11,788 bases of DNA from an uncultured Xanthobacteraceae bacterium. Its GTDB lineage: Bacteria; Pseudomonadota; Alphaproteobacteria; Rhizobiales; Xanthobacteraceae. The DNA lies in contig CATPBC010000371.1 in assembly GCA_955652195.1 (NCBI GenBank), forward strand, positions 1 through 11,788, written 5' to 3'. The notes under the pieces were generated by a model. The model was given only the letters and a program-made list of their open reading frames with translations, was not told the DNA's origin and did no database searches. Numbering within the stretch: the stretch's first letter is position 1; every line of letters begins with the position of its first letter. The position numbers and the translations under genes were made by a program. Positions 6,097 to 11,788 of the stretch are shown piece by piece.

Positions 6097-6858
6097 ATGG
6101 AACCGCACAAGGTCGTTTCCCATGACGAATGGATCGCCGCGCGCAAGGCTTATCTCACCGAGGAGAAGGCCTTTACCCGCGCCCGCGATGAACTGAGCCG
6201 CAAGCGCCGCGCATTGCCGTGGGAGAGAGTCGAGAAGAACTACATGTTCGACACGCCTGACGGCAAGCAATCGCTTGCCGATCTGTTCGCCGGCAAAGGT
6301 CAACTGATTATCTATCACTTCATGCTTGGCCCCGACTGGGAAGCCGGATGCCCGAGCTGTTCATTCCTTGCCGATCATTTCGACGGCGCGGCCATTCATC
6401 TCGCACAGCGCGACGTGTCGTTCGTCGTCGTCTCGCGGGCGCCGCTGCCGCAGATCGAAGCGTTTAAGCGCCGCATGGGCTGGCGCTTCAAATGGGTGTC
6501 GTCGTTCGGCAGCGATTTCAACCACGACTATCAAGTCTCGATGACGCCGCAAGAGAAGGCTAGCGGCAAGGTGATGTACAACTATGAGATCATCGAAAGC
6601 TTCCCGAGCGAGGAGCGGCCGGGCGCCAGCGTGTTTTACAAGAACGCCGCCGGCCAAGTGTTTCACACCTATTCAACCTATGGCCGCGGTCTCGACATGT
6701 TGATCGGCGCCTATCATTTCCTCGACCTCGCGCCCAAGGGCCGCGACGAGGACGCCCTGCAATGGTCGATGGCCTGGGTTCGCCACCACGATCGCTACGA
6801 CGGCGCGGCAATCGATCCAAAGGCGTCATACCAGCAGCCGAAGGCTGCCGATTCGTGA
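6097..6858 (+). CDS. DUF899 thioredoxin-fold protein
   Basis: A 253-residue cytosolic protein of the DUF899 family (thioredoxin-like fold, function not established). Family landmarks are VVSHDEWIAARKAYLTEEKAFTRARDELSR at 6-35, LPWERVEK at 40-47, and a putative redox site GCPSCSF with Cys85 and Cys88, preceded by YHFMLGPDWE at 73-82. The downstream SFGSDFNHDYQVS and the C-terminal RHHDRYD are also typical. The length is usual. Start supported by AAGAGGAGG about 8 bases before the ATG. It is upstream of a soluble GST gene, consistent with a thiol or electrophile stress setting. The reaction is unknown. Confidence 0.92.
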   Translation: MEPHKVVSHDEWIAARKAYLTEEKAFTRARDELSRKRRALPWERVEKNYMFDTPDGKQSLADLFAGKGQLIIYHFMLGPDWEAGCPSCSFLADHFDGAAIHLAQRDVSFVVVSRAPLPQIEAFKRRMGWRFKWVSSFGSDFNHDYQVSMTPQEKASGKVMYNYEIIESFPSEERPGASVFYKNAAGQVFHTYSTYGRGLDMLIGAYHFLDLAPKGRDEDALQWSMAWVRHHDRYDGAAIDPKASYQQPKAADS

Positions 6859-6871
6859 TGCGCATAGTGAG

Positions 6872-6897
6872 AGACCGACCAAAGTTCGTCGGTTTCT
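6872..6897 (+). terminator. Weak terminator-like hairpin after the DUF899 gene
   Basis: AGACCGAC pairs with GTCGGTTT (one mismatch) around an eight-base loop, followed by only a short T-rich end (TTTCT). It lies 13 bases after the DUF899 stop and before the GST gene. Partial termination is possible. Confidence 0.4.
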
Positions 6898-6962
6898 AGC
6901 CCCGTTGCTTGTCCGCTGTTCTCTACCCGCTGTGATCCGTTGTCCAAAACAAGGAGTTGATC

Positions 6963-7592
6963 ATGAAACTGTATGGCTTCCCGCCTTCACCGAATACCTG
7001 GCAGATTCGCGCGCTCGCCGATTATCTCGGCGTGCCTCTGGAATTCGACCTGGTCGATCTCACCAAAGGCGGCTCGCGCACGCCGGCCTTTCTCGCCATC
7101 AACCCGACCGGACGCACGCCGGCTTTGGTCGACGGCGATTTCAAGCTCTGGGAAACACTTGCGATCATGCAATATGTCGCGAGCAAAAAACCGAATGCGC
7201 TGTGGCCGAACGATGCCCGGATCCGCGCTGACATCACGCGCTGGCAGAGCTGGAATCTGGCGCACTGGAATCGTGACGTATGGTCGGCGGTGCTGTCGGA
7301 ACGGCTCGTTAAGAAAATTCTCAATCTCGGGCCGCCCGACGAGGCCGTTATCGCTAAAGGTGTCGCCGCCTATGAGAAAGAAGCGGCTATGCTCGATGCA
7401 CATTTGGCGAAACAAAAATACCTTGTCGGCAATACGCTCACGATCGCCGACTTTGCTGTCGCTGCGCCTTTGTTCTACGCCAAGGAAGCGGAGCTGCCGA
7501 TCGAGCCCTACCCGCATATGCGCGGCTGGTTCGAGCGCATTGCGGCGCTGCCATGCTGGGGCGTTACCGCGCCGCAACGGGCGGCAGCCTGA
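6963..7592 (+). CDS. Glutathione S-transferase
   Basis: A soluble two-domain GST of 209 residues that would conjugate glutathione to electrophiles or act as a peroxidase; the substrate is unknown. The N-terminal thioredoxin-like domain opens MKLYGFPPSPNTWQIR, with Ser9 as the candidate catalytic residue, the cis-proline region NPTGRTPAL at 48-55, and the glutathione gamma-glutamyl contact ET at 64-65. The C-terminal helical domain contains the N-capping motif LTIADFAVAAPL at 159-170. The ATG at 6963 is preferred over an in-frame TTG at 6957 because AAGGAG occupies 6951-6956, which leaves the right spacing for the ATG and none for the TTG. It is the last gene of the rightward cassette and converges on hbd. 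Confidence 0.94.
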   Translation: MKLYGFPPSPNTWQIRALADYLGVPLEFDLVDLTKGGSRTPAFLAINPTGRTPALVDGDFKLWETLAIMQYVASKKPNALWPNDARIRADITRWQSWNLAHWNRDVWSAVLSERLVKKILNLGPPDEAVIAKGVAAYEKEAAMLDAHLAKQKYLVGNTLTIADFAVAAPLFYAKEAELPIEPYPHMRGWFERIAALPCWGVTAPQRAAA

Positions 7593-7599
7593 CCAGGAA

Positions 7600-7657
7600 T
7601 CAGGGATCAGAAATTCAGGGATCAGATTATTTCTGATCCCTGATACCTGATCCCTGA
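7600..7657. terminator. Long inverted repeat between converging genes
   Basis: TCAGGGATCAG occurs twice in the left arm and its complement twice in the right arm, so about 25 bases on each side pair around a short A/T-rich loop (ATTATTT). It exactly fills the space between the GST stop and the hbd stop, ending on the base before the latter. It is well placed to act as a two-way terminator, though without a long T-run. It may be a dispersed repeat taken over for this use. Confidence 0.65.
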
Positions 7658-8617
7658 CTATCTGGTCGGTACCGGCTTGTCGCCGCGATAATCGTAGAAG
7701 CCGCGCTGCGTCTTGCGGCCGAGCCAGCCGGCCTCGACGTATTTCACCAAAAGCGGGCAAGGCCGGTATTTCGAATCCGCCAAGCCCTCGTGCAGCACCT
7801 GCATCACTGAGAGGCAGGTGTCGAGACCGATGAAATCGGCGAGCTCCAGCGGACCCATCGGATGATGGGCGCCGAGCCGCATCGCGGTGTCAATCGCTTC
7901 GACATTGCCGACGCCTTCGTAGAGCGTGTAGATCGCCTCATTGATCATCGGCAGCAGAATGCGGTTGACGATGAAGGCGGGGAAATCCTCGGCCACCGCG
8001 ATCTGTTTGCCGAGCTTGGCGATGAACTGCTTGGTGGCTTCGAACGTCACGTCGTCGGTGGCGATGCCGCGGATCACCTCGACCAGCTCCATCAGCGGCA
8101 CCGGATTCATGAAATGAATGCCGATGAATTTTTCCGGCCGGTCGGTCCCGGCGGCAAGCCGCGTGATCGAGATTGAAGATGTATTGGTGCTAACAATGGT
8201 CTCCGGCTTGAGCGCCGGGCACAGCGCCGCAAAAATTTTACGCTTGACGTCTTCCTGTTCAGTCGCCGATTCGATCACGAGATCGCAGTCGACGAGTTCG
8301 TCGAGCGTCTTGGCCGGCGAAATGCGTTTGATCGCCGCCTGGCGCTGTTCGTCGCTGATGCGCTCACGGCTGACCTGCCGCGCCAAATTGCCGCTGATAG
8401 TCGCCAATCCTTCGGTGATCCGGTCGGCGGCGATGTCGTTCAATAGAACGTGGAAACCCGACAGCGCGCAAACATGGGCGATGCCATTGCCCATCTGGCC
8501 GGCGCCGATGACGCCGACCTTACGAAATGGCGGAGCCGGATCGACCGCCTCTCCGCCGCGCGCGGGCTGCGCGCGCGGGCCGGTTCGATCTTTGGGGCGT
8601 TCCTTAACCTCGACCAT
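7658..8617 (-). CDS. hbd: 3-hydroxybutyryl-CoA dehydrogenase
   Basis: Oxidises or reduces the 3-hydroxy/3-keto group of short-chain acyl-CoA with NAD(P), in beta-oxidation or polyhydroxybutyrate-linked carbon metabolism. The Rossmann motif is VGVIGAGQMGNG at 34-45. Ser147 (in TNTSS), His168 (HFMNPVP), Glu180 (LVE) and Asn218 (VNR) match the conserved active-site set of the family, and the C-terminal domain includes HHPMGPLELADFIGLDT. The total of 319 residues is longer than the usual roughly 285-295 because of a 31-residue Pro/Arg-rich N-terminal extension. That extension is probably real: AAGGTGA lies 6 bases before the ATG, and there is no ATG, GTG or TTG codon in frame between the first codon and the Rossmann core. 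It follows etfA by 56 bases on the same strand. Confidence 0.96.
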   Translation of the reverse strand: MVEVKERPKDRTGPRAQPARGGEAVDPAPPFRKVGVIGAGQMGNGIAHVCALSGFHVLLNDIAADRITEGLATISGNLARQVSRERISDEQRQAAIKRISPAKTLDELVDCDLVIESATEQEDVKRKIFAALCPALKPETIVSTNTSSISITRLAAGTDRPEKFIGIHFMNPVPLMELVEVIRGIATDDVTFEATKQFIAKLGKQIAVAEDFPAFIVNRILLPMINEAIYTLYEGVGNVEAIDTAMRLGAHHPMGPLELADFIGLDTCLSVMQVLHEGLADSKYRPCPLLVKYVEAGWLGRKTQRGFYDYRGDKPVPTR

Positions 8618-8673
8618 TTCGATTCACCTTACACGCGACTTTACGACGATCTCGGCCGGTACGCTAGATTCCG

Positions 8674-9618
8674 TCAGTGCTTAACCTTGTCGAGCTCCGC
8701 CGCAAGCTCCGGCAGCGCCTGATAAAGATCGGCCACTAGGCCGTAATCGGCGACCTGAAAGATCGGCGCTTCCTCGTCTTTGTTGATCGCCACGATCACT
8801 TTCGAGTCCTTCATGCCGGCAAGGTGTTGAATGGCGCCGGAAATGCCGACCGCGATATAGAGGTCCGGCGCCACCACCTTGCCGGTTTGCCCGACCTGCC
8901 AATCGTTCGGCGCATAGCCGGCGTCGACCGCAGCGCGCGATGCGCCAATTGCCGCGCCGAGTTTATCCGCCACCGGTTCGATATATTTGGTGAAGTTTTC
9001 CCGGTTTTGCATGGCCCGGCCGCCGGAAATGATGATCTTGGCCGACGTTAGCTCCGGACGCTCGGACTTTGAGAGTTCCTCACCGACGAAACCGGAGAGA
9101 CCCGGATCCGCTACTGCGCCGACCGGCTCGATTGGGGCCGATCCCCCTGCCCCGGTCGCTTGGAAGGCGGCCGTACGCACCGTGATCACCCGCTTCTTTT
9201 CCGGCGAACGCACCGTCTGCACGGCATTGCCGGCATAGATCGGGCGCTCGAAGGTGTCGGGCGCCACCACTTTGATGACGTCGGAAATCTGCATGACGTC
9301 GAGCAGGGCCGCGACACGCGGCATGATGTTCTTGCCGGTGGTCGTCGCCGGCGCCATCAGCGTGTCGTAAGGTTCGGCGAGCGCGACCATCAGCGCCGCC
9401 GTCGGCTCGGCCAGCATGTGCTGGTAAGCGGGAGCGTCGGCGAGCAGTACTTTGCCGACGCCGTTGAGCTTGGCGGCCGCCTCAGCGACCGGCTTGCAGT
9501 TTTGTCCGGCGACCAGAATGTGCACTTCGCCGCCGAGCTGTTTGGCCGCGGTCAGCGCTTTGTTGGTCGCGTCTTTGAGCGAGGCGTTGTCATGTTCGGC
9601 GAGGAGAAGCGTGGGCAT
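8674..9618 (-). CDS. etfA: Electron transfer flavoprotein alpha subunit
   Basis: EtfA with EtfB carries electrons from acyl-CoA and other dehydrogenases to the quinone pool through ETF:ubiquinone oxidoreductase. The 314-residue length is normal. The N-terminal domain starts MPTLLLAEHDNASLKDAT; the C-terminal FAD-binding domain holds IIISGGRAM at 195-203, the signature GQTGKVVAPDLYIAVGISGAIQHLAGM at 243-269, and INKDEEAPIF at 278-287. Start at 9618 with a modest GGAAG upstream. It lies 121 bases after etfB, and a dispersed hairpin repeat occupies half of that gap, which is unusual for a tight etfBA pair. Confidence 0.97.
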   Translation of the reverse strand: MPTLLLAEHDNASLKDATNKALTAAKQLGGEVHILVAGQNCKPVAEAAAKLNGVGKVLLADAPAYQHMLAEPTAALMVALAEPYDTLMAPATTTGKNIMPRVAALLDVMQISDVIKVVAPDTFERPIYAGNAVQTVRSPEKKRVITVRTAAFQATGAGGSAPIEPVGAVADPGLSGFVGEELSKSERPELTSAKIIISGGRAMQNRENFTKYIEPVADKLGAAIGASRAAVDAGYAPNDWQVGQTGKVVAPDLYIAVGISGAIQHLAGMKDSKVIVAINKDEEAPIFQVADYGLVADLYQALPELAAELDKVKH

Positions 9619-9652
9619 TACAGCTTCCAGTAATTGAATCGGTTTTCAATAC

Positions 9653-9710
9653 CCGCTCGTCCCCGCGAAGGCGGGGACCCAGTCACTGGATTCGCGCTTG
9701 CGCGGGAATG
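9653..9710. repeat. Dispersed two-hairpin repeat, copy 2
   Basis: The inverted-orientation partner of the repeat at 1889-1945: GTCCCCGC/GCGGGGAC and TTCGCGC/GCGCGGGAA stems joined by a short spacer. It lies between etfB and etfA and would fold in the etfBA transcript. Confidence 0.85.
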
Positions 9711-9739
9711 AACGAAGAGAAAGCTGCACAAACTCGACA

Positions 9740-10486
9740 TCAAACCGCCCCTGCCTCTTTGAGCTTCTCGACCAGTTCGGTGACGCTCTTGACCTTCACG
9801 CCGGCCTTGCGCACCGGCGGCTCGGCGGTCTTGATCACTTCAAGCCGCGGCTTGATATCGACGCCGTAGTCGGCGGCGGTCTTTTCCTCGATCGGTTTCT
9901 TCTTCGCCTTCATGATATTGGGCAAGGATGCGTAGCGCGGCTCGTTGAGCCGCAGATCGGTGGTGACGATCGCCGGTGTTTTCAGCTTCACCGTCTGCAA
10001 GCCGCCATCGACCTCGCGCGTGACCGTGACCGCATCGCCGTCAAGCGTCACCTTGGAAGCGAAGGTGCCCTGCGGCCAGCCGAGCAGCGCAGCCAGCATT
10101 TGTCCGGTCTGATTGCAGTCGTCGTCGATCGCCTGTTTGCCCATGATGATCAAACCAGGCTTCTCCGCTTCGGCAATAGCTTTAAGGATTTTAGCTACCG
10201 CGAGGGGCTCCACGGCGCCGTCCGTTTTCACCAGGATGCCGCGGTCGGCGCCCATGGCGAGCGCGGTGCGGATCGTTTCAGCCGCCTGCGCCGCGCCGAT
10301 CGAGGCGCAGACGATCTCAGTCGCCTTGCCGGCCTCCTTGAGCCGGATCGCCTCCTCGACGGCGATTTCGTCGAACGGGTTCATCGACATTTTGACGTTA
10401 CCGAGCTCGACGCCGGAGCCGTCCCGCTTCACGCGGATTTTCACGTCCTTGTCGATCGCCCGCTTCACAGGCACCAGAATTTTCAT
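9740..10486 (-). CDS. etfB: Electron transfer flavoprotein beta subunit
   Basis: Partner of EtfA; it binds AMP and contacts the dehydrogenase donors. The 248 residues match the family. Motifs: [20 protein letters not shown] at the start, [16 protein letters not shown] at 36-51, the nucleotide-binding [19 protein letters not shown] at 114-132, and the ETF-beta signature beginning VTREVDGG near 155. The donor-recognition loop [12 protein letters not shown] at 188-199 is preserved with its lysine cluster, the segment that is methylated in mammalian ETF-beta. No clear Shine-Dalgarno precedes the ATG at 10486. Upstream, 96 bases separate it from the cobalamin adenosyltransferase gene. Confidence 0.97.
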   Translation of the reverse strand: MKILVPVKRAIDKDVKIRVKRDGSGVELGNVKMSMNPFDEIAVEEAIRLKEAGKATEIVCASIGAAQAAETIRTALAMGADRGILVKTDGAVEPLAVAKILKAIAEAEKPGLIIMGKQAIDDDCNQTGQMLAALLGWPQGTFASKVTLDGDAVTVTREVDGGLQTVKLKTPAIVTTDLRLNEPRYASLPNIMKAKKKPIEEKTAADYGVDIKPRLEVIKTAEPPVRKAGVKVKSVTELVEKLKEAGAV

Positions 10487-10582
10487 GCGGACGACTGCTG
10501 CTGTTGTTTGCTTATGTGCTGGCGCGACTAAGGATTTGCGCGCTGCTGCGGTGCGGCAAACTACCGGCCCTCCCCCTCCCGG

Positions 10583-11161
10583 TCAACGATTCTCGCCGGG
10601 CTTCCAGAGCACGTCGCCCGCGCCCTTGTTATTGGTGTAACGGCTGGCGACGAAAAGGTAATCGGACAGGCGATTGAGGTATTTCAGCACTTCGGGCGTG
10701 ACGCTCTCCCCAGCCTTGTCCTTAAGCTCGGCAGTGAGCCGCTCGGCCCGCCGGCAGATGGTGCGCGCGACGTGCAGATAGGCCGCCGCGGCGCCGCCGC
10801 CGGGCAGCACGAATGAGCGCAGCGGCGCCAAGTCGGCATTGAGCCGATCGATCTCGGCTTCGAGCCAAACCACCTGATTATCGGTGACTGTCAACCGCGC
10901 GCCGCCAGGTCCTTTGCCCCGTCCCGGCGTGCAAAGGTCGGCGCCGAGATCGAACAGATCGTTCTGGATTCGCGCCAGCGCTCCGTCGAGCGCCGGATCG
11001 CTCGCCGCGTGCAGCCGTGCGACCCCGATCGCCGCATTGACCTCGTCGACCGTGCCATAGGCGGCGATACGCAGATCGTATTTTTTGCGCCGCTCGCCGG
11101 TCCCGAGCGCGGTGGTGCCGTCGTCGCCGGTGCGCGTATAGATTTTGTTGAGGACGACCAT
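10583..11161 (-). CDS. pduO: PduO-type ATP:cob(I)alamin adenosyltransferase
   Basis: Transfers the adenosyl group of ATP to cob(I)alamin to make coenzyme B12, the cofactor of methylmalonyl-CoA and ethylmalonyl-CoA mutases. The 192-residue, all-helical protein has the family signatures in order: KIYTRTGDDGTTALGTGERR at 6-25 (ATP-binding loop), YGTVDEVNAAIG at 35-46, RTICRRAER at 133-141 and YLNRLSDYLFVASR at 161-174. It follows the HIG1 gene by 13 bases, so these two are very likely one transcript. The setting next to etfBA and hbd suits acyl-CoA and propionate-type metabolism rather than a B12 synthesis operon. Confidence 0.95.
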   Translation of the reverse strand: MVVLNKIYTRTGDDGTTALGTGERRKKYDLRIAAYGTVDEVNAAIGVARLHAASDPALDGALARIQNDLFDLGADLCTPGRGKGPGGARLTVTDNQVVWLEAEIDRLNADLAPLRSFVLPGGGAAAAYLHVARTICRRAERLTAELKDKAGESVTPEVLKYLNRLSDYLFVASRYTNNKGAGDVLWKPGENR

Positions 11162-11174
11162 CGCGGGTGAATGG

Positions 11175-11369
11175 TTATCTGGCCATGATCCAGAGCGTGA
11201 ACATGATAACGACGATGGCGACGAATTGCAGCAACACGCGCAGCCGCATCAATTGCTGCGATTTATTGGGTGAGCCGCCCCGCATCATGTTGATGAGGCC
11301 GAGCAGCAACACGACCGCGACAGCGCCGATGGCGATCGGAACCCCGACATGGGACATGAAATCGGCCAT
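11175..11369 (-). CDS. HIG1-domain twin-transmembrane protein
   Basis: A 64-residue inner-membrane protein with two transmembrane helices (about 9-28 and 45-62) joined by a short polar loop, RGGSPNKSQQ. The segment SQQLMRLRVLLQFVAIVVIM at 38-57 resembles the HIG1 (hypoxia-induced gene 1) motif of short respiratory-supercomplex-associated proteins. I chose the ATG at 11369 (MADFMSHVGVP); the reading frame is open further upstream, but that part runs into a palindromic repeat. It is the first gene of the leftward block, just before pduO. A role near cytochrome oxidase is inference from the family. Confidence 0.85.
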   Translation of the reverse strand: MADFMSHVGVPIAIGAVAVVLLLGLINMMRGGSPNKSQQLMRLRVLLQFVAIVVIMFTLWIMAR

Positions 11370-11422
11370 GGGCGTTATATGTAGCTGGCCTTGAGGGGGA
11401 GCGAAACCCGGATTACTTGCTT

Positions 11423-11564
11423 CCGTCACCCTGAGGTGCGAGCCAACGGGTCCGGCCCGAAGTGGCCGGCCCGATGACAAGCTCCGCGAGCCTCGAAGGG
11501 CGACGGCCCGAGCGCTTGGGCCGTATCCTTCGAGGGCCGCTTCGCGGCCACCTCAGGATGACGG
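11423..11564. repeat. Long palindromic repeat (CCGTCA-CCTGAGGTG type)
   Basis: The ends CCGTCACCCTGAGGTG and CACCTCAGGATGACGG pair with one mismatch, and an inner pair, CCTCGAAGG and CCTTCGAGG, pairs with GGCCC/GGGCC stems nearer the centre. The whole 142 bases could fold into one large branched hairpin. Elements with these ends are frequent between genes in Bradyrhizobium-like genomes. It lies in the 221-base divergent gap between the HIG1 gene and the amidohydrolase gene. Confidence 0.8.
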
Positions 11565-11590
11565 TAAGGATCTAGGAGAAACCGTCCGCG

Positions 11591-11788
11591 ATGATCGTCG
11601 ATTTCCAGCACCATTTCACACCGCGCGAACTCATCAAGGAAGATCCCGGCGACCGGCTCGTGCTGCACTACGATGCGCTCGGCGCGCCGAGTTACACGGT
11701 GCATTCGCTGCTCTACGATCTGGACGAGCACGTGCGCATGATGGACCTGGCCGGCATCGACGCGGCCTGGCTCACCAGCGCCGCGGGC
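11591..11788 (+). CDS. Amidohydrolase-2 family protein, N-terminal part
   Basis: The first 66 codons of a gene that runs off the right edge. The start MIVDFQHHFTPRELIKEDP resembles the amidohydrolase_2 (ACMSD-like) TIM-barrel family of metal-dependent hydrolases and decarboxylases, followed by VRMMDLAGIDAAWLTS, which fits the usual 'M-D-x-x-G-I-D' strand. The family's metal-binding H-x-H reads Q-H-H here (Gln6-His7-His8). AGGAG at 11574-11578 lies 12 bases before the ATG. Function cannot be assigned from this fragment. Confidence 0.8.
   Translation, partial: MIVDFQHHFTPRELIKEDPGDRLVLHYDALGAPSYTVHSLLYDLDEHVRMMDLAGIDAAWLTSAAG

Noticed and set aside
4981..6318. 445-codon leftward open frame
   Set aside because: It runs opposite the VOC, MAPEG and DUF899 genes, all of which have good ribosome sites and family motifs, and it crosses a palindromic repeat. 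It is a shadow frame.
6957..6962. TTG start two codons upstream for the GST
   Set aside because: It directly abuts the AAGGAG ribosome site, which instead fits the ATG at 6963.
9698..10531. 277-codon rightward open frame opposite etfB
   Set aside because: etfB is unambiguous on the other strand, and the antisense translation has no family features.
10487..10582. Possible cobalamin riboswitch between pduO and etfB
   Set aside because: The gap is only 96 bases, lies downstream of pduO rather than before it, and no B12-box-like sequence was recognised.

Overview
The window is GC-rich chromosomal DNA with the character of an alphaproteobacterium, most likely a member of the Rhizobiales (Hyphomicrobiales) near Bradyrhizobium, Rhodopseudomonas or other Xanthobacteraceae/Nitrobacteraceae relatives. 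The reasons are codon use, the argH-lptM-lysA block beside a membrane-anchored TlpA-type thioredoxin, the HIG1-pduO-etfB-etfA-hbd block, and several kinds of palindromic intergenic repeat of the sort scattered through these genomes. This placement is inference from protein character and gene order; no database was searched. I see no phage, plasmid, insertion sequence, CRISPR array or RNA gene.

Layout. Positions 1-260 hold no convincing gene but contain helically phased short repeats. Positions 261-3464 are a leftward amino-acid/envelope block: argH (last step of arginine synthesis), then a small LptM-like lipoprotein, then lysA (last step of lysine synthesis). Divergent from argH, with start codons only a few bases away, is a membrane-anchored TlpA-like thioredoxin (3471-4166). 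Positions 4228-7592 are a rightward accessory cassette: a strong sigma70-like promoter, an ArsR-family repressor, an SRPBCC/AHSA1 protein, a VOC (glyoxalase-fold) protein, a MAPEG membrane protein, a DUF899 thioredoxin-fold protein and a soluble glutathione S-transferase. Positions 7658-11369 are a leftward block running HIG1-domain protein, PduO-type cobalamin adenosyltransferase, etfB, etfA and 3-hydroxybutyryl-CoA dehydrogenase. A divergent amidohydrolase begins at 11591 and runs off the end.

How they work together. The left block is housekeeping biosynthesis. The middle cassette looks like a small repressor-controlled response to electrophile or oxidative stress, although no substrate can be named. 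The right block joins acyl-CoA beta-oxidation (Hbd), its electron carrier (EtfAB), a B12-cofactor enzyme that would serve methylmalonyl/ethylmalonyl-CoA mutases elsewhere, and a small respiratory-chain-type membrane protein.

Most genes are ordinary and well recognised. The points that deserve a second look are at junctions: a near-leaderless arsR with an operator-like dyad over its start codon, a 103-base arsR/SRPBCC overlap that a single base change would turn into a classic TGATG junction, a dispersed repeat that supplies the start codon and leader of the lipoprotein gene, a symmetric divergent argH/tlpA start region, an unusual N-terminal extension on Hbd, and phased 11-bp repeats at the left edge.
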